From Peribolospora baueri (lineage: Eukaryota; Basidiomycota; Peribolosporomycetes; Peribolosporales; Peribolosporaceae), in contig JAMDHS010000037.1 in the NCBI GenBank assembly GCA_029717555.1, forward strand, positions 124,001-188,000: DNA of 64,000 nt. The letters are read 5' to 3'. The notes beneath the pieces were generated by a model. It worked only from the letters and a program-made list of their open reading frames with translations, had not been told where the DNA came from and searched no databases. This document shows positions 37,058 through 48,308 of the stretch, in pieces (position 1 is the stretch's first letter; each line of letters opens with the position of its first letter). The position numbers and the translations under genes were made by a program.

Positions 37058-37515
37058 TTTAGAGCGTGGCGAAGCGAGGATCCGTCGTGTATCCATCATG
37101 ACTGACTTGCTAATCGACTGACTACACTGAATGACCAACTATAGCCATTCACCTGTCTGATGCGGCGGCCCTGAGCAGCTGCGAGTTTCATGGGGATGCC
37201 AGTAGGGAGATGGCCATCTCTGGGAAAGATGATCTTAAAAAGACTCGAGCGGTTCCGCGGGACGAAGCTAAGTCTAGTTCCCTGGGCCCCTACAGCTATC
37301 CTCCGAATTTGAATTCGACGAGCCGGGGGGAGTGGGTCACACGCTCGAGAAGGAAGGAGCTCGAAGACGTGCGGACGGCCTCGAGGGCGGTCGTTAAGCG
37401 AAAGGACGAGAATCGGAGGAAAACAAAAAAAAAAGATCGGGCGCAACGCAAACGCAACGCATGTCCCTTCCGCGCGTGCTCGCCGTGCCGTGCCGTGCCG
37501 TGCCGTACCGTACGT
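37058..37515. other. Convergent spacer VMA2 / monooxygenase
   Basis: 458 bp of 3' flank. A pentanucleotide array gtgcc/gccgt lies at about 37483-37511 directly beyond the monooxygenase stop codon, and an A9-type run near 37425. No gene is supported. Confidence 0.5.
37483..37511. repeat. Pentanucleotide (gtgcc)n array
   Basis: About six imperfect tandem copies of gtgcc/gtacc immediately downstream of the monooxygenase stop codon at 37516 (minus gene). Confidence 0.8.
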
Positions 37516-39669
37516 TCACAGGCCGTCCATCGCTCTCCTGGCCGCCTCAAAGCCTTTGTAGGTGATGGCATACTGGCGGAAGAGGAGGGCGGTGTCTCAA
37601 AGTCAGAGACGTGGCGGTCGAACCGACACCCCTCCCGAGTCTGGTGGACGGCCCAAACAGACAACCCCGCGCTCACCTCGGTGATCCCGCGATAGTCTGA
37701 CGGATCCACGCCAGCGCCGGTACGTCGCTTGTTCCACTCCTCAAAGCCTTCGGAGCGGGCGAATTTATGAATGTATGTGGCTCGGGGTTTGCGCACGCGC
37801 TCGTACTCTGCGAGCGAGAGGGCGAAGGAAGGAAAAAGAGGCGGGTGAGAAAAAAGATCGAGCGAGGATTGACTTTATCAGGGCGAGGAGGCGACCGACC
37901 GGCTCACCTCGAAATGCTTTCTCGACGGCCTGCTCGAACGCTTCCCCCTCGAGGTCGGCTAGAGGAGGGAGTAAAACTGCGAGCGCCTCGACGTCTTCGA
38001 GGGTGAGCCCTGCGCCTTGAGCGACGAACCTGTGATGGCGGGAACGAGCAACGGGCTCACGTCAAAGTCAAGGACAAGCGCCAGGGGCGGGCAGGCCGAG
38101 CTCACTTGCGCCGCACCGCACCGCTCGACCGCGCCAGGCGACTGACTCACGGCAAAACGGCGTGACAAGCGTCGCCGATGACGACCGCCTTGGACTTGTA
38201 GGACCACGTAGGCAAGGGCGGGACGTCTCGAAGGACGTGCAGGCTGATTTCTTGGCCCATCCTGCGGTGCGTGGAAGTCGAGCGGGCCGAGAGTAGTCAG
38301 GCGATTCATGAGCATACGCCCGAAAACGGGATGGATTTGAACGCTCGCTCACCTGATCATCTTGAGGATCCTGGGGTCACTCTCGGCATATTGGGCCTCC
38401 AACACCTTGCGTACGGTGTCGACGTTCCGCTCGTTCTTCTCGTACAACTCGAGTGCCTTGCTGAGCGAAAAGTGAAAGGTGCCTGTGAAGTACTCCTTGG
38501 CGTGGATAGGGAAGAAGATGGCGCGAGCACGGAAGTCGCTGGAGGGGAGATTTTCCACGCGACGTCGGGAGAGCGGTGAGTGAGACAGACGGGCAAAAGC
38601 TAAACTTTATTTTCTTTCCGCACGGCCGCTCCTCGGGCCAGGGACGCGACACCCACCGCCCTTGCGCCAAGGAAGCGTTAGTAAACTGGCAGAGTCGGCA
38701 TTCGTCCAGCCCCTCGCCATCGGTGGTCATCGTGACAAGGGTCGAGAGCTCCTCGTCGGCTAAGACGTCTTGGATCGGGATGAAAACGCGTGCAGCGGCG
38801 TCGCCTGGGACGCCGGGCGTGTGTTGGCCGACGATGGCGGTACGGAGAGGCGAGTTGACGCCGTCGGCGGCGATGATGAAGTCTCCTTGGAAGCTTTGAC
38901 CGTCCGTCGAGATGACCGTGCCGGTGTCGACGTCCTGCCGGAGCGGGACAGGAGGACGAGGAAACAGGGTCAATTTCTCCCACCAGAGGTTGCCGCCGCA
39001 AGACGCACCGCCTTTTCGACTTGGACTCCGAGCAACACAGTCGCCGGGTCACCCTGCAGGCCCAACTCGGCAGACGGAGCGGTGGCTAGGCGAAGCAGCT
39101 CTCCCCGGAGATCTCCCCTGCGGGGGACGAAAAAGAAGAGGAAGGGATCAATTTCGGGAGGCGCTCAACGGCGTTGGGCAAGCGAGCTGCGGCCTCGACA
39201 GAGAGGGGATAAAAGAGAACGGACCACTGAAAGACCAAAGCCTTATGGCCCAACCTCTCCTCCAACCTTATATCCTCCTCTCGCAACTCAAAATTGGCAA
39301 GGTCTCCCACAGCATACGTGGTAAAGTTGAGCGCTCGCATTCGGACCGGGTCGGCGCGAAGGGTGCGGAGGATGCGGGTTGCTTGCGGGGTGACGGCGAT
39401 GCCGCCGCCTCGTTTTGCCACTTCGTCTTCTGCAGGGCGGCGAGAAGTGAGGGGTCATTTGTGTGACGAAGGAGAGGCAGAAGCGAGGGAGACTTTTGCC
39501 AACACGCACTCTCCAATACCACCACCTCATACTTCTCCCTGAGAGCGATCGCTGCCCCGAGTCCGGCGATGCCGCCTCCAGAGATGACCACCCGCTTGCG
39601 AGGCGATCTGGCGGCGTCGGAGGGGGCGTCGACGGGCGACGTGGTGGATATAGGGAGAGAGTGCGACAT
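37516..39669 (-). CDS. FAD-dependent aromatic monooxygenase (salicylate hydroxylase-like)
   Basis: Class A flavoprotein monooxygenase (PF01494-type fold) that hydroxylates an aromatic or polyketide substrate with NAD(P)H and O2; the substrate cannot be inferred. Nine exons (minus): 39669-39510, 39429-39225, 39117-39009, 38934-38657, 38538-38353, 38261-38151, 38029-37908, 37807-37677, 37572-37516; 452 aa. Motifs: GxGxxG dinucleotide fold VVISGGGIAGLGAAIALRE followed by VVVLES, RGGGIAVTPQATRIL, DG motif FIIAADGVNSPLRTAIVG, and GD motif AVVIGDACHAVLP with FVAQGAGLTLEDVEAL. The C-terminus is YAITYKGFEAARRAMDGL. Exon 3 ends at a GTGCGT donor (39008); a later candidate breaks the frame. No targeting signal is evident. 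No biosynthetic cluster genes adjoin it (neighbours are VMA2 and VNX1), so a catabolic or stand-alone role is more likely. Confidence 0.88.
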
Positions 39670-40998
39670 TTGCGACGAGTTTGTTAGAACAGGCGGTCTG
39701 GGAACCGGAAACTGGAAAATGGAAATGGTACGAGGGGGAAGAGAACGTAGTGATTTATGGTCACCCTCTCTCTGCCCCGTCTGTCGACGGCGGACCGTAG
39801 TTAGTCAGAGGCGAGTCCGAGCGCCGTTGGGCCACGCACGCATCTGTGTGGCTGTGCGTTCACTACGCCTAACCGGCTGCCCATCTGGGGCCCGTCCGTG
39901 CGCCATGCGATGGCATCGCCCACAAACCGCAAACTGTAATACGAACCGACGACGTCCGCCGAGAACGCCGACCGAGTCTTGACATCGAGTCAAGCACCGC
40001 CTCGCACGAGCGCCGCGACGCTATCGTGAGTCACGTGACGAGCGCGGCAAAAAGAGGAGCAACGGCCGGATGGGATGGGAGACGGAAGGGCGAAGAAGTG
40101 CGTGAGCAGGACGGGCCAAGTGGAACAGCCGGGCTGCACTCTGTCTGGCTGCGAAAAGCGCTCTAGCTGGCGTCCACCGCGGAGGACGACGGGCGTCGAA
40201 ACGAGCGAGTTGGCCATCTGTGATTCTTGCCTGGATGATCGCGAGTGGATGCTTGGACGGCGAATGGCTCTCTCTTCTCTCTCGCCACCGCTCTCTTTGT
40301 CCCGATCGGCCTGAGCGAGTTCGGCCGTGATGTGCTGAGGCCGCCGCTTCGTTTGCAGGTTCATCGGCTACCGAGATCGGATCGGCCTCGCCTACTCTCC
40401 TTCCTCCGTTCGCACCCCGCCGATCCCTGACCAAGGGAAGAAGAGATAGCAGCAAGCTCTCCCAGTCGGGCTCGTCCGTTCCGTTCCGCTCCCTCCCGTC
40501 CGTCGCCTTCGCTCGCCATCGGAGCGTGTGGATCCAAGTTTGCGAAGCATCCCGGCGGCGGCACTTTGAGTCTGGTTGAAATCCGGCTTACATCATCCTC
40601 ACGCGCTCGCCACGCCTCGCGACGGCTGCTGCGGCGAGCTGGCTCGCTGTGGCCCCTGTCGAGATACGGCACAGGCGGAGCGTCCGGCGCGCCGGGCGGG
40701 AGGACGAAGGGCGATGATGATGGAGGTCGTCCGACTAGTCAAAAGTCAGGTCGACCTCGCCGGCGCTCGACGGCGACGACGAAGACCACCACCATCATCA
40801 CGACCACGACGACCACAGCAACGACCGACCCAGTGCGCTCCCTCCTATACATCTTTCCTTCATATCACCCCCTTTTCACCCGCCCCCTATCCTAATTGCC
40901 CCCGTGCTCGATCACAACTCATCCGCCCGTCCTCACAACAACCTCATCCTTCCTTCTCCCCACCGCCCTGCCCTCGCCCTCGCCCCCGCTCCAGCACA
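39670..40998. promoter_or_regulatory. Divergent promoter region monooxygenase / VNX1
   Basis: 1.33 kb between divergent start codons. No gene is supported: the plus-strand frame starting at 40576 only continues into VNX1 exon 1 and reads basic low-complexity sequence. (accacc/gacgac)n triplet-rich DNA at 40780-40830 and a strongly CT-rich leader (40850-40995) precede the VNX1 ATG. Confidence 0.5.
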
Positions 40999-43959
40999 AT
41001 GGTCAAGCGAGGAGGCTACAGGAACAGCGTGGACAGAGAGGCCGCTAGGGCCGCCGCCGTCGCCGCCGCCGCCGCCGTGGAGGAGGCGGAGGAGGAGCGC
41101 GAGGAGCAGGAGGAGGAAGCCGAGGTCGGCCAGGTGGAGGCCGACGCCGACGCCAGCGGCTCGACGAGCGGTACCGAGGAGGGGCAAGAGGTCGAGTATA
41201 CCGTCAAGGACAGACAGGATGTGAGTACCCCGTTACCCCTCCTCCCACTCGCCTTGCCTAGCCCATTCACTCACCCGCCACGTATTCGCGCCCGCTCCCC
41301 CCTCGCAACCGCAGGCCATCAACATCGAGCACCCCTTCGGCCTGCCCATCTGGAAGCCTGCGCTGTACAAAAAGTCTCGCTCGGTGACGCGCAACGCAGA
41401 GTCGGCCCTGCATTCCATCCCCTCCGCTGCCGCCGAACGACACCTCCTCCCGGGCAACCTGCTCTGGACGCTCCTCTTCGGCTGGTGGCTTGCCCTCCTC
41501 ACCTTCGTCGTCTCCGCCCTCCTCTCCGCCGTTCCCGACGGCGGAAGCCGAGCCGCCCATCTCGTCTTTGGTCTCGGCTGGTACCTCTTCTGGCCCTTCG
41601 GCAAGTACGTAGAGAAGGAGCTCTCCGAGGAGGACGCGGCGCGTCGGCTCGAGCGAGAGGAAGGACGCGACGCCGGAGCTCATGACGACGCGAGTGCGCC
41701 TTGGACGCCAGGCACGGCTCGATGGTCCTCGGACGTCAGCGAGACGCTGGACGAGACGGAGGAGGAGGACGAGGAGGAGGAGGAGGGCGGCCTTGGGCGC
41801 GTCCGCACCCTTCGTCCCGGAGACATCCCCGGCGCGCACGCCGCCGCCGCCGAGCGTCCCACGTCCTCCGCTTCGGCTGCGCGTCAGCAGCGCTCCGACA
41901 GGGCGGAGGGTGGGAGCGGTCTCCCTCTTGGGGGAGAACGGGCGCCGCTTCTGTCGCACCTTGGCAAGGGGAGGCCGAGGGTGGAGAATGGATATGGGGC
42001 CATGAACGCTCCCGGCTCGGAGGATGGCGGTCTCGGGAGGGAAGGCGAGGATGGAAGCGTTCACATCGGCCTTGGCGGTCGCATCGCCTTCTTCCTCGTC
42101 TTCTGGCTCATCCTCGCTCCGGCGATGGGCATCGTCTGCCTCCTCTGCTGGGGAGGCGTTTTCACCATCCCAATGGCCAAGCTCAACTGGGTCCTTCTCA
42201 AGCACCTCGCCAAGGACCCTTTCTTGCTCCACTTCCGCGCCGCGCCCAGGGCTCCTGAGACCTCCGCGGAGGACGGTGGTGGCAAGCAGCACCGCTTCCT
42301 CCGTCTTCGCCCCGGTCAGCTCGCGCCGAGAATGCGCACGTCCAGCTTCATGTCCACTCCCGGGAAGGGCCGCCACCGGCAGAGCACCATCCTCCTCTGT
42401 ACGTATCGCGCCGTGGGACTGCAGTACTACAAATACACCGTGGGAGGCGTCAACATTCTCTTTGTCGATCTGCTGCCCATCATCTTTTTCGTCATCTTCG
42501 ACGCCTTCGTCCTCGAGCCCTACGTCCACCGACACCACTCTGGCGGCCTTCTCAAGGCGATCACCTCCCAGGCCGTCATCTTTGTCCTGGCGCTCGCGAG
42601 CGTGATCCCACTGAGCTACTTTATCGGCATGGCCGTCGCAAGCATCAGCGCGCAGAGCAGCATCGGCATGGGCGCGGTGATCAACGCGACGTTCGGAAGC
42701 GTCATCGAGGTCATCCTCTACGGCATCGCGCTCAAGCAGGGCAAGGGACGTCTCGTCGAGGGGTCCATCGTCGGCAGCTTGCTCGCTGGCGTCTTGCTCA
42801 TGCCCGGCTTGAGCATGGTCTCCGGCGCGACGAGGAGGAAGGAGCAGAGGTTCAATGCCAAGAGCGCGGGCGTGACGAGCACCATGCTCATCATGGCCAT
42901 CGTCGGCATCCTCACTCCCACCTTGTTCTACCAGATCTACGGGACGGTGAGCGCTCGTGGAATGGCTTAGCCACCTTGGCCGACTAGTCGCTAGTCGGGT
43001 TCATTTGAACAGAGCCAGACTCAACTTCATTCTGACACGTTCGCCTTTTCCTGTCCACTCGGACATTCGCACGCACGCACGCAGTTCCAATTGACCTGCC
43101 AAGGCTGTCCCACCGAAGTGCCTCCGTCGCCAACGAGCGCGTGGACGTGCAAGCGATGCTTCTACGAGCATGTCAACCCAGCCACGGACCCTTTCTACCA
43201 GAAGGACGTCAAAGGGCTTATGTACTTTTGTGCCGTCATTCTCGTCCTCGTGAGCGAAGCATGGCGCGCGCCTCCAGTTTCGCTGAGATGGCCTCGCCAG
43301 GTGCTCATGCGACGTTCGTTTTTCGTTCCCCCCCCCCCCCACCCTCCTCCTTCCCCGCAGTCATATCTCGTCGGCCTTTGGTTCTCTCTGCGCACGCACG
43401 CCTCCCAGATCTGGCAGTCTCCGCAGCCCATGACGGCGCACGACGTGACGGGAGGCGCCCAGCAAAACTTGCCTGCCGCTCAGCGAGCGAGCATCTACAA
43501 GCGTCTTCTTCCCACCAACGTGGTGAACCAACTCTTGCCCACGCACAGACACTCTGCTTCCGGCACCGGCCTCACTCCCACCTCCGCCGGGAACGTCACC
43601 CAGCCACTGCCTAGCGCCGCGCCCGCAGGCACGCCGCAGCAACAGCCGAGCGCGGGCGGCCAGGGCGGAGGGACGACGACCTCGTCCGGCGGCGGGCGTC
43701 CGCCAAGCCTACAGCTTCCGGAAAACGTATCGGCCGAAGACTTCCACCGCGTCGTCGCTCTCACCGCCAGCGCCTTCCGCTCCGTCCTCCAACAACACCA
43801 CCACCAGGCTCCCGGAAGCGCCGCCGTTCGAGCGAGCTTGCACGAGCACGAAGAAGAGGCTCACGGAGGTCATGATGCGCCTAGTTGGAGTAGGATTACC
43901 AGCGCAAGCGTTCTTTTGGCCTGCACGTTTCTCTATGCCGTCATTGCTGGTGAGCGTCC

Positions 43960-43991
<32 letters not shown>

Positions 43992-44915
43992 CACCGAGTC
44001 CCATCGTCGTCTCTCCGTCCACCCACTCACTCCCTCCCCTCCCTTCCTCACCCACCCATGCAAATCAGAAATCCTGGTGGACGTCGTGGACGTCGTCCTA
44101 AAGGGCTCAGGCATCGACGAAAAGCTCCTCGGAATCACGCTATTTGCGCTCGTGCCCAACACGACAGAGTTTATGAACGCCATGTCGTTTGCCATGAATG
44201 GAAACATCGCCTTGAGCATGGAGATTGGCTCGGCGTATGCTCTTCAAGTGTGTTTGCTTCAGATTCCCGCCATGGTCGCTTTTAGCGCCGTGTATGGAGC
44301 TAGTGGTAGGAAGGAGATGTTGAACTATACGTTTACGTGAGTCGTCCTTGTCTCCATCACTCTTTTCTTCTTCCGTTTTTTCCTCGGACGGATATTGGAC
44401 TGGGCCGTGTTTAGTTTGTTTCGGAGCTCGCTGACATGTGCGTACTCTCTGATTTGACGTCCTTCTTCGCTGATCGCTCCGGCAGACTCATCTTTCCGCG
44501 ATGGGACGTCATCGCCATCATCTTCTCCGTCTTCCTCCTCACCTACACGTACATCGAGTCCCGAAGCAGTGAGTTTTTCGCCTCCTAGACGCGTCGCACC
44601 GGAGCTTTCGCCTCCTAGAGGCATCGCGCCGAAGCGACGCGGACAGACGTACTCACGCTTCCGTTCATCTCCGTTTTTTCCGGCTGGGGCACAGACTACT
44701 ACCGAGGCAGTATCCTCATCTTCTCCTACCTCGTCCTTGGCGCTGGCTTCTTTTTTGCACCCTCGAATGGCGACGAGGAGTACCCCGGCGACCATCAACT
44801 CAGCTTCCCTCCATCCTCCAACTTCGGACTGTCGTCCACGGCGGCCGCCGTCTTGCCCGCGCTCGGCGTGCTCGGTGAGGCCAAGGCGTGGCTGCTCTCG
44901 CTGTGGGCTAGGTAG
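40999..44915 (+). CDS. VNX1: VNX1-type vacuolar monovalent cation/H+ antiporter
   Basis: CaCA-superfamily exchanger resembling yeast Vnx1, which moves Na+ or K+ into the vacuole against protons. Exons: 40999-41220, 41315-42946, 43085-43249, 43361-43949, 44069-44336, 44486-44568, 44695-44915; 1,059 aa. An acidic/Ala-rich N-terminus is followed by FGLPIWKPALYKKSRSVTR, whose region recalls the N-terminal DUF307-like unit, then IAFFLVFWLILAPAMGIVCL. The first alpha repeat is GMGAVINATFGSVIEVILYG and the second ITLFALVPNTTEFMNAMSFA, each with the acidic residue of the transport site. Between them is a CQGC...CKRC tetracysteine loop (43093-43165) and a ~170-residue Ser/Gly/His-rich loop. The predicted energy source is the gradient set by the V-ATPase encoded 4 kb away. 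Intron 4 contains a 31-nt T tract and intron 3 a 13-nt C tract. A vacuolar Ca2+/H+ exchanger is the alternative, but the DUF307 part favours Vnx1. Confidence 0.88.
43961..43991 (+). repeat. 31-nt poly-T tract inside VNX1 intron 4
   Basis: Uninterrupted T run beginning 11 bases after the donor at 43950. Confidence 0.95.
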
Positions 44916-45504
44916 CCATTCGTCTAGCCGCCGTGTCAGACTTTTTTTTTTTTTCGATCTCGCGGAGGACCGGACGGGGGAAGCTGTTTAGGTCGGACTC
45001 CGAGGACTCGCACAAGTAGCAAGCGAGGAACGCCTCTTCGCTCTTTTTCCCACCATCTCTTGCATCTCCTTCCTTCTTCCGCTCTACCAGTCATCTCGTT
45101 TCCAAGTCCCACGTCGTTTTCTCTCATCCTTGGCTCGCATCGCGGCTTTTCATACCACACACCCTTCTCGGCGCCCACCTTCCTTTCTTCTTTTTTTTTT
45201 CCCTGCTTCACTTTTGCGAAGAAACTAGATACTTTTCACCTCGCCTGTCCGCTCATTCCCGTTCCCGTGTCATCGTTGTTTGTCACCGTAGCGACTCGTA
45301 CCGACCGACCGACCGGTTTTCGTGCTTTCGCCGATTCCGATTCCGATTCGGGGCTGGGCTCAATAACATAGGACAGCACAGCACAGCGTTCTCCATGGTT
45401 CCCGTTCCGGTCGCAAAAGGCGAGCTGCTGCATCATACATACATACGGACGACTCGAGAACGACGACATACGGGGAGGACGTGCGAAGAAGCGGTCGGTC
45501 CTCG
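44916..45504. other. Convergent spacer VNX1 / secreted repeat protein
   Basis: 589 bp between converging stops. It contains T runs (44941-44954 and about 45191-45200), accg tetranucleotides (about 45299-45314) and gattcc repeats near 45336-45350. No gene is supported. Confidence 0.5.
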
Positions 45505-47196
45505 TCACGCTTCCATGTCCCTCCGGAACGATGATGATGGATCATTCGGCCCGCGCCCACCGTCACCGTCGGCCCACAACCCCGCTCTCACGCCCTCCCA
45601 ACCAGGGGCCACCCCTAGCCCCTCACCAGGCCCATGCCGACACCTCTCCTCCGCCTCGTCGAGTTCCTTCGACCGCTCAGGATAGCCGTACCACTTGGCC
45701 GAAGAACCGGGCCACCAGGGAGGCATGCAGCCTTGGAAGTGGGATTGGAGTTGGAGCATTGCCTTGTCGTATGCGTTTGCAGGCGATGGTGGAAGGAGGT
45801 CTACCGGTCCATCGCGCGACTGATCTTCGCTGCCCTTGCTCCCCGGGGGAGGGCGACCGTGGGACGGGGTCGGGATAGAGGCCTTCGGAAGCGGGACGGG
45901 GATGGCAGAGGCGGAGGTGGAGGCGGGAACGGCCGCGAAGAAAGGAAGGGCATGGACGCCGGTGTTGTTCCCCGGCGCGTCAGGGACGAGCTCGACACCG
46001 AGTCCGGCGCCTACGTGTCTCAACAAGCTGTACGCCCTCTGTCGTCGTCGCTCCCTGTCCAAAAGGACGCATTCCGGTCGCCTCTTCGCGCCTGTCAGGC
46101 CGTACCACGACGCGTCCGTGCCGCGCCACCAGGTCGGGACGCAGAGGTCAGGGCCAGGTCCCCGTTCTGGTCTTTGATGGAAACGAGTGGTCGACGGCGA
46201 AGCGGACGCGGCGGCGGTTGATATGGATGAAGAAGGCGTGACCATCTGGCTCGAGCAGGCGACGGCGAGACAGGTGGTCGCGCGGCCGCTGGCCGAGTCG
46301 GGCTTGTCCGGTGGCGTGCTGGGCCGCTTGAGGACGGTGGTACCGTCGAGCACGCCGGGCCCGTCTAGAGGACCGAGCGAGTCGCGTTGCAAATGTGAAT
46401 CTCTGCCGAGGACGGTCAAGTGCTTCCTCAGCGCGTTCTTCTTGCCCTTCCACGCCTTGCTCCATAAAGCGCTTTGCGGGCGATATCGGTGTCGGACGGG
46501 CTTCTCCTTGCGCTGTTGACCAATCGACACTCCCGCATAGGGTGTCTCGGCGTCAGCGAGACATTTGGCCTTCCGCCTTTGCCCATCATCTGTCGGGCCG
46601 TACCAGCTATCCTCGGAGCCTCCCCACCAGCTCGGTTTGCACCCTCCCCATGTGAGGTCAAAGCGCGCGGGTATGAGCGGCGACGGCGAAGGCGGCATGG
46701 TTTCCGGCTCCTCTTTGGGCGGGTCCCATAGCCAGGCGGGCGGCTTGTGATACGGCAGACGGGGCGGGCGGGGAAAGGGGCTTTCGTGGGCCGCGTGCCA
46801 GGGCCGATTACCCGTCTCGCACCACGGAAGGACGTGCTCACTGCCGTACCACGACTCCGCCGGGCCGTCCCACCACTCCGGCTGACAGCCGTTGGTCTTG
46901 AGGCGGAGCTCGAGCGCCGAGAGGTCTTGTCCGTCACTGTGGTGATCGATGCGATGTGGTTGAAAGGCGTCTTGCTCCGACGAAAGCGAGCGCAGAGAGA
47001 TGGGAGGACGAGGTTTGACTTGGGCGCGCTCGTCGGGGCGACGGACGATGAGGGCGTTGTGGACGGGATGAATGCGGATGGCGCTGGTTCGGTGGCGAAA
47101 GGGGCGAAAGTCGCTCGCGTTCGCGTCCAGAAGCGGAACGGCCAGCCCGGCAGAGGTGGCGAAGACGGTGAGAAAGACGACTGTCGCAAGTTTCAT
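45505..47196 (-). CDS. Secreted protein with four C-x-P-x-W-W-x-G-x4-W-Y-G repeats
   Basis: Single-exon gene, 563 aa, that I do not recognise. The start at 47196 gives a classic signal peptide, MKLATVVFLTVFATSAGLA, with likely cleavage before VP; no later membrane segment is seen. Four copies of one short module are spread along the chain, each closed by a further Cys. Copy 1 is residues 104-118 plus C126 (CQPEWWDGPAESWYG), copy 2 186-200 plus C212 (CKPSWWGGSEDSWYG), copy 3 352-366 plus C376 (CVPTWWRGTDASWYG), copy 4 490-504 plus C519 (CMPPWWPGSSAKWYG). Long Pro/Arg/Ser-rich spacers separate them; two extra cysteines (309, 314) lie between copies 2 and 3. The exported nature and exposed aromatics suggest a wall- or carbohydrate-binding or adhesive role, but that is inference. 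It is one of three consecutive intronless genes. An upstream in-frame Met at 47256 would bury the signal peptide, so it was not used. Confidence 0.8.
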   Translation of the reverse strand: MKLATVVFLTVFATSAGLAVPLLDANASDFRPFRHRTSAIRIHPVHNALIVRRPDERAQVKPRPPISLRSLSSEQDAFQPHRIDHHSDGQDLSALELRLKTNGCQPEWWDGPAESWYGSEHVLPWCETGNRPWHAAHESPFPRPPRLPYHKPPAWLWDPPKEEPETMPPSPSPLIPARFDLTWGGCKPSWWGGSEDSWYGPTDDGQRRKAKCLADAETPYAGVSIGQQRKEKPVRHRYRPQSALWSKAWKGKKNALRKHLTVLGRDSHLQRDSLGPLDGPGVLDGTTVLKRPSTPPDKPDSASGRATTCLAVACSSQMVTPSSSISTAAASASPSTTRFHQRPERGPGPDLCVPTWWRGTDASWYGLTGAKRRPECVLLDRERRRQRAYSLLRHVGAGLGVELVPDAPGNNTGVHALPFFAAVPASTSASAIPVPLPKASIPTPSHGRPPPGSKGSEDQSRDGPVDLLPPSPANAYDKAMLQLQSHFQGCMPPWWPGSSAKWYGYPERSKELDEAEERCRHGPGEGLGVAPGWEGVRAGLWADGDGGRGPNDPSSSFRRDMEA

Positions 47197-48308
47197 CTCG
47201 ACCTGCGAGAGAGAGAAAAAGAGAGAGAGGGTGAGAACGTGAAAAAGAGACGGCACAGCCGTGAAGCGCCAGGCTTTGATGGATGAGAAGAAAGAGAGAC
47301 GGAAAGGCCAGCCTGCCGTCGAAGGAAGAGAAAAAAGGAAGTGAGCGGGGACAGGAAGGAGGTGGGGGTCGGGGAGAACGAAGACGACATGGGTCCGAGC
47401 ACGCTGCCTGCGTATATATACCCCTCGCTGGGCTCTAACCTACGCCCGCCACCGTCGACAGCTTCAACAGACGAGAACAGACTAGCCTGGCGCGCATCCT
47501 TGCGACACGACGCACGCGACGCGACGCGATGCGACGCGACGCGACTCTGCGGAAGCGTGCGATTTGTGCGACGATGACGACGAGCGACCGTCACCTCCAT
47601 AAGACTTCGGATAGAGCAAAAAGGGTTTCCAGTTCCATTCCATTGGACCCCGCTCTCTTTCCCCGAGTGCCCGAGTCGGCGTGTGGGACCAGTGAGAATC
47701 GGTCGCATAGAGTAGACGGCCGCGGGCGAAGCGAGACCAAATACTATGACCAAGGGGGGAGGGGAAGATGTAGACGCGGGTCAGGCGACTCGCGAGTGTA
47801 ATCTTCGAGAAACGGACGGGAAGAACGGTACACCGTTTGCTAACCCAGGTGACTATAGTCCGGCGTGTACGTATGAACGAGGAGGGTGAGGTATCGCAAG
47901 AGGGATGTTGGGAGCGGATTGAAGACCAAGATAAGGCCGTATAGAAGGGGTGATTCGACTAGGGAGAAGTGTACATTGTCAACATTACGAGGGAGAAAAA
48001 ACGAGCGACAGAGAGGAGAGAAAAGTGTCCGTGTGCAGGGCGTATGCTCGCATCCGTGGGTATGACGTGGGGCGAGTGAGAAGAGCGAGCGTTGACGGGT
48101 ATCGGAGACGGAGAAAGCTTTGGAAAAGGGGAGGGATCGGCGACAGGGTGTAGGTCCGAGCGGTGTCGGCCGTCGAAAGCAGAGAAGAAAGACGAGAGGC
48201 GGCGCAAACTCCCACCTGCCCAGTCGGTCCACCTCTGTGCCATCTTGTCCCTTTCTCCCCCACTCCATCTCAGCCCACCTCACCTGACACTGACAGACAG
48301 ACGCGGGT
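47197..48308. other. Promoter of the secreted repeat gene and 3' flank of the next gene
   Basis: 1.1 kb without a supported gene. Purine-rich sequence (47200-47340; CT-rich on the coding strand) forms the probable 5' UTR of the minus-strand secreted gene. Pentameric gacgc/gatgc repeats lie at about 47511-47548. The remainder to 48308 is unremarkable 3' flank of the membrane-protein gene. Confidence 0.5.
47412..47419 (-). promoter_or_regulatory. TATA box of the secreted repeat gene
   Basis: A perfect TATATATA element sits 216 bp upstream of the start codon at 47196 and just before the long CT-rich leader, an arrangement typical of a regulated, highly transcribed fungal gene. Confidence 0.5.

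Noticed and set aside
38977-39010. Later donor for monooxygenase exon 3 (GTGGGAG at 38983)
   Set aside because: It leaves the wrong phase for the conserved VDTGTVISTDGQ segment; GTGCGT at 39008 joins cleanly.
40576-40998. N-terminal extension of VNX1
   Set aside because: The in-frame upstream sequence is CT- and triplet-rich 5' UTR; the Met at 40999 begins the plausible protein.
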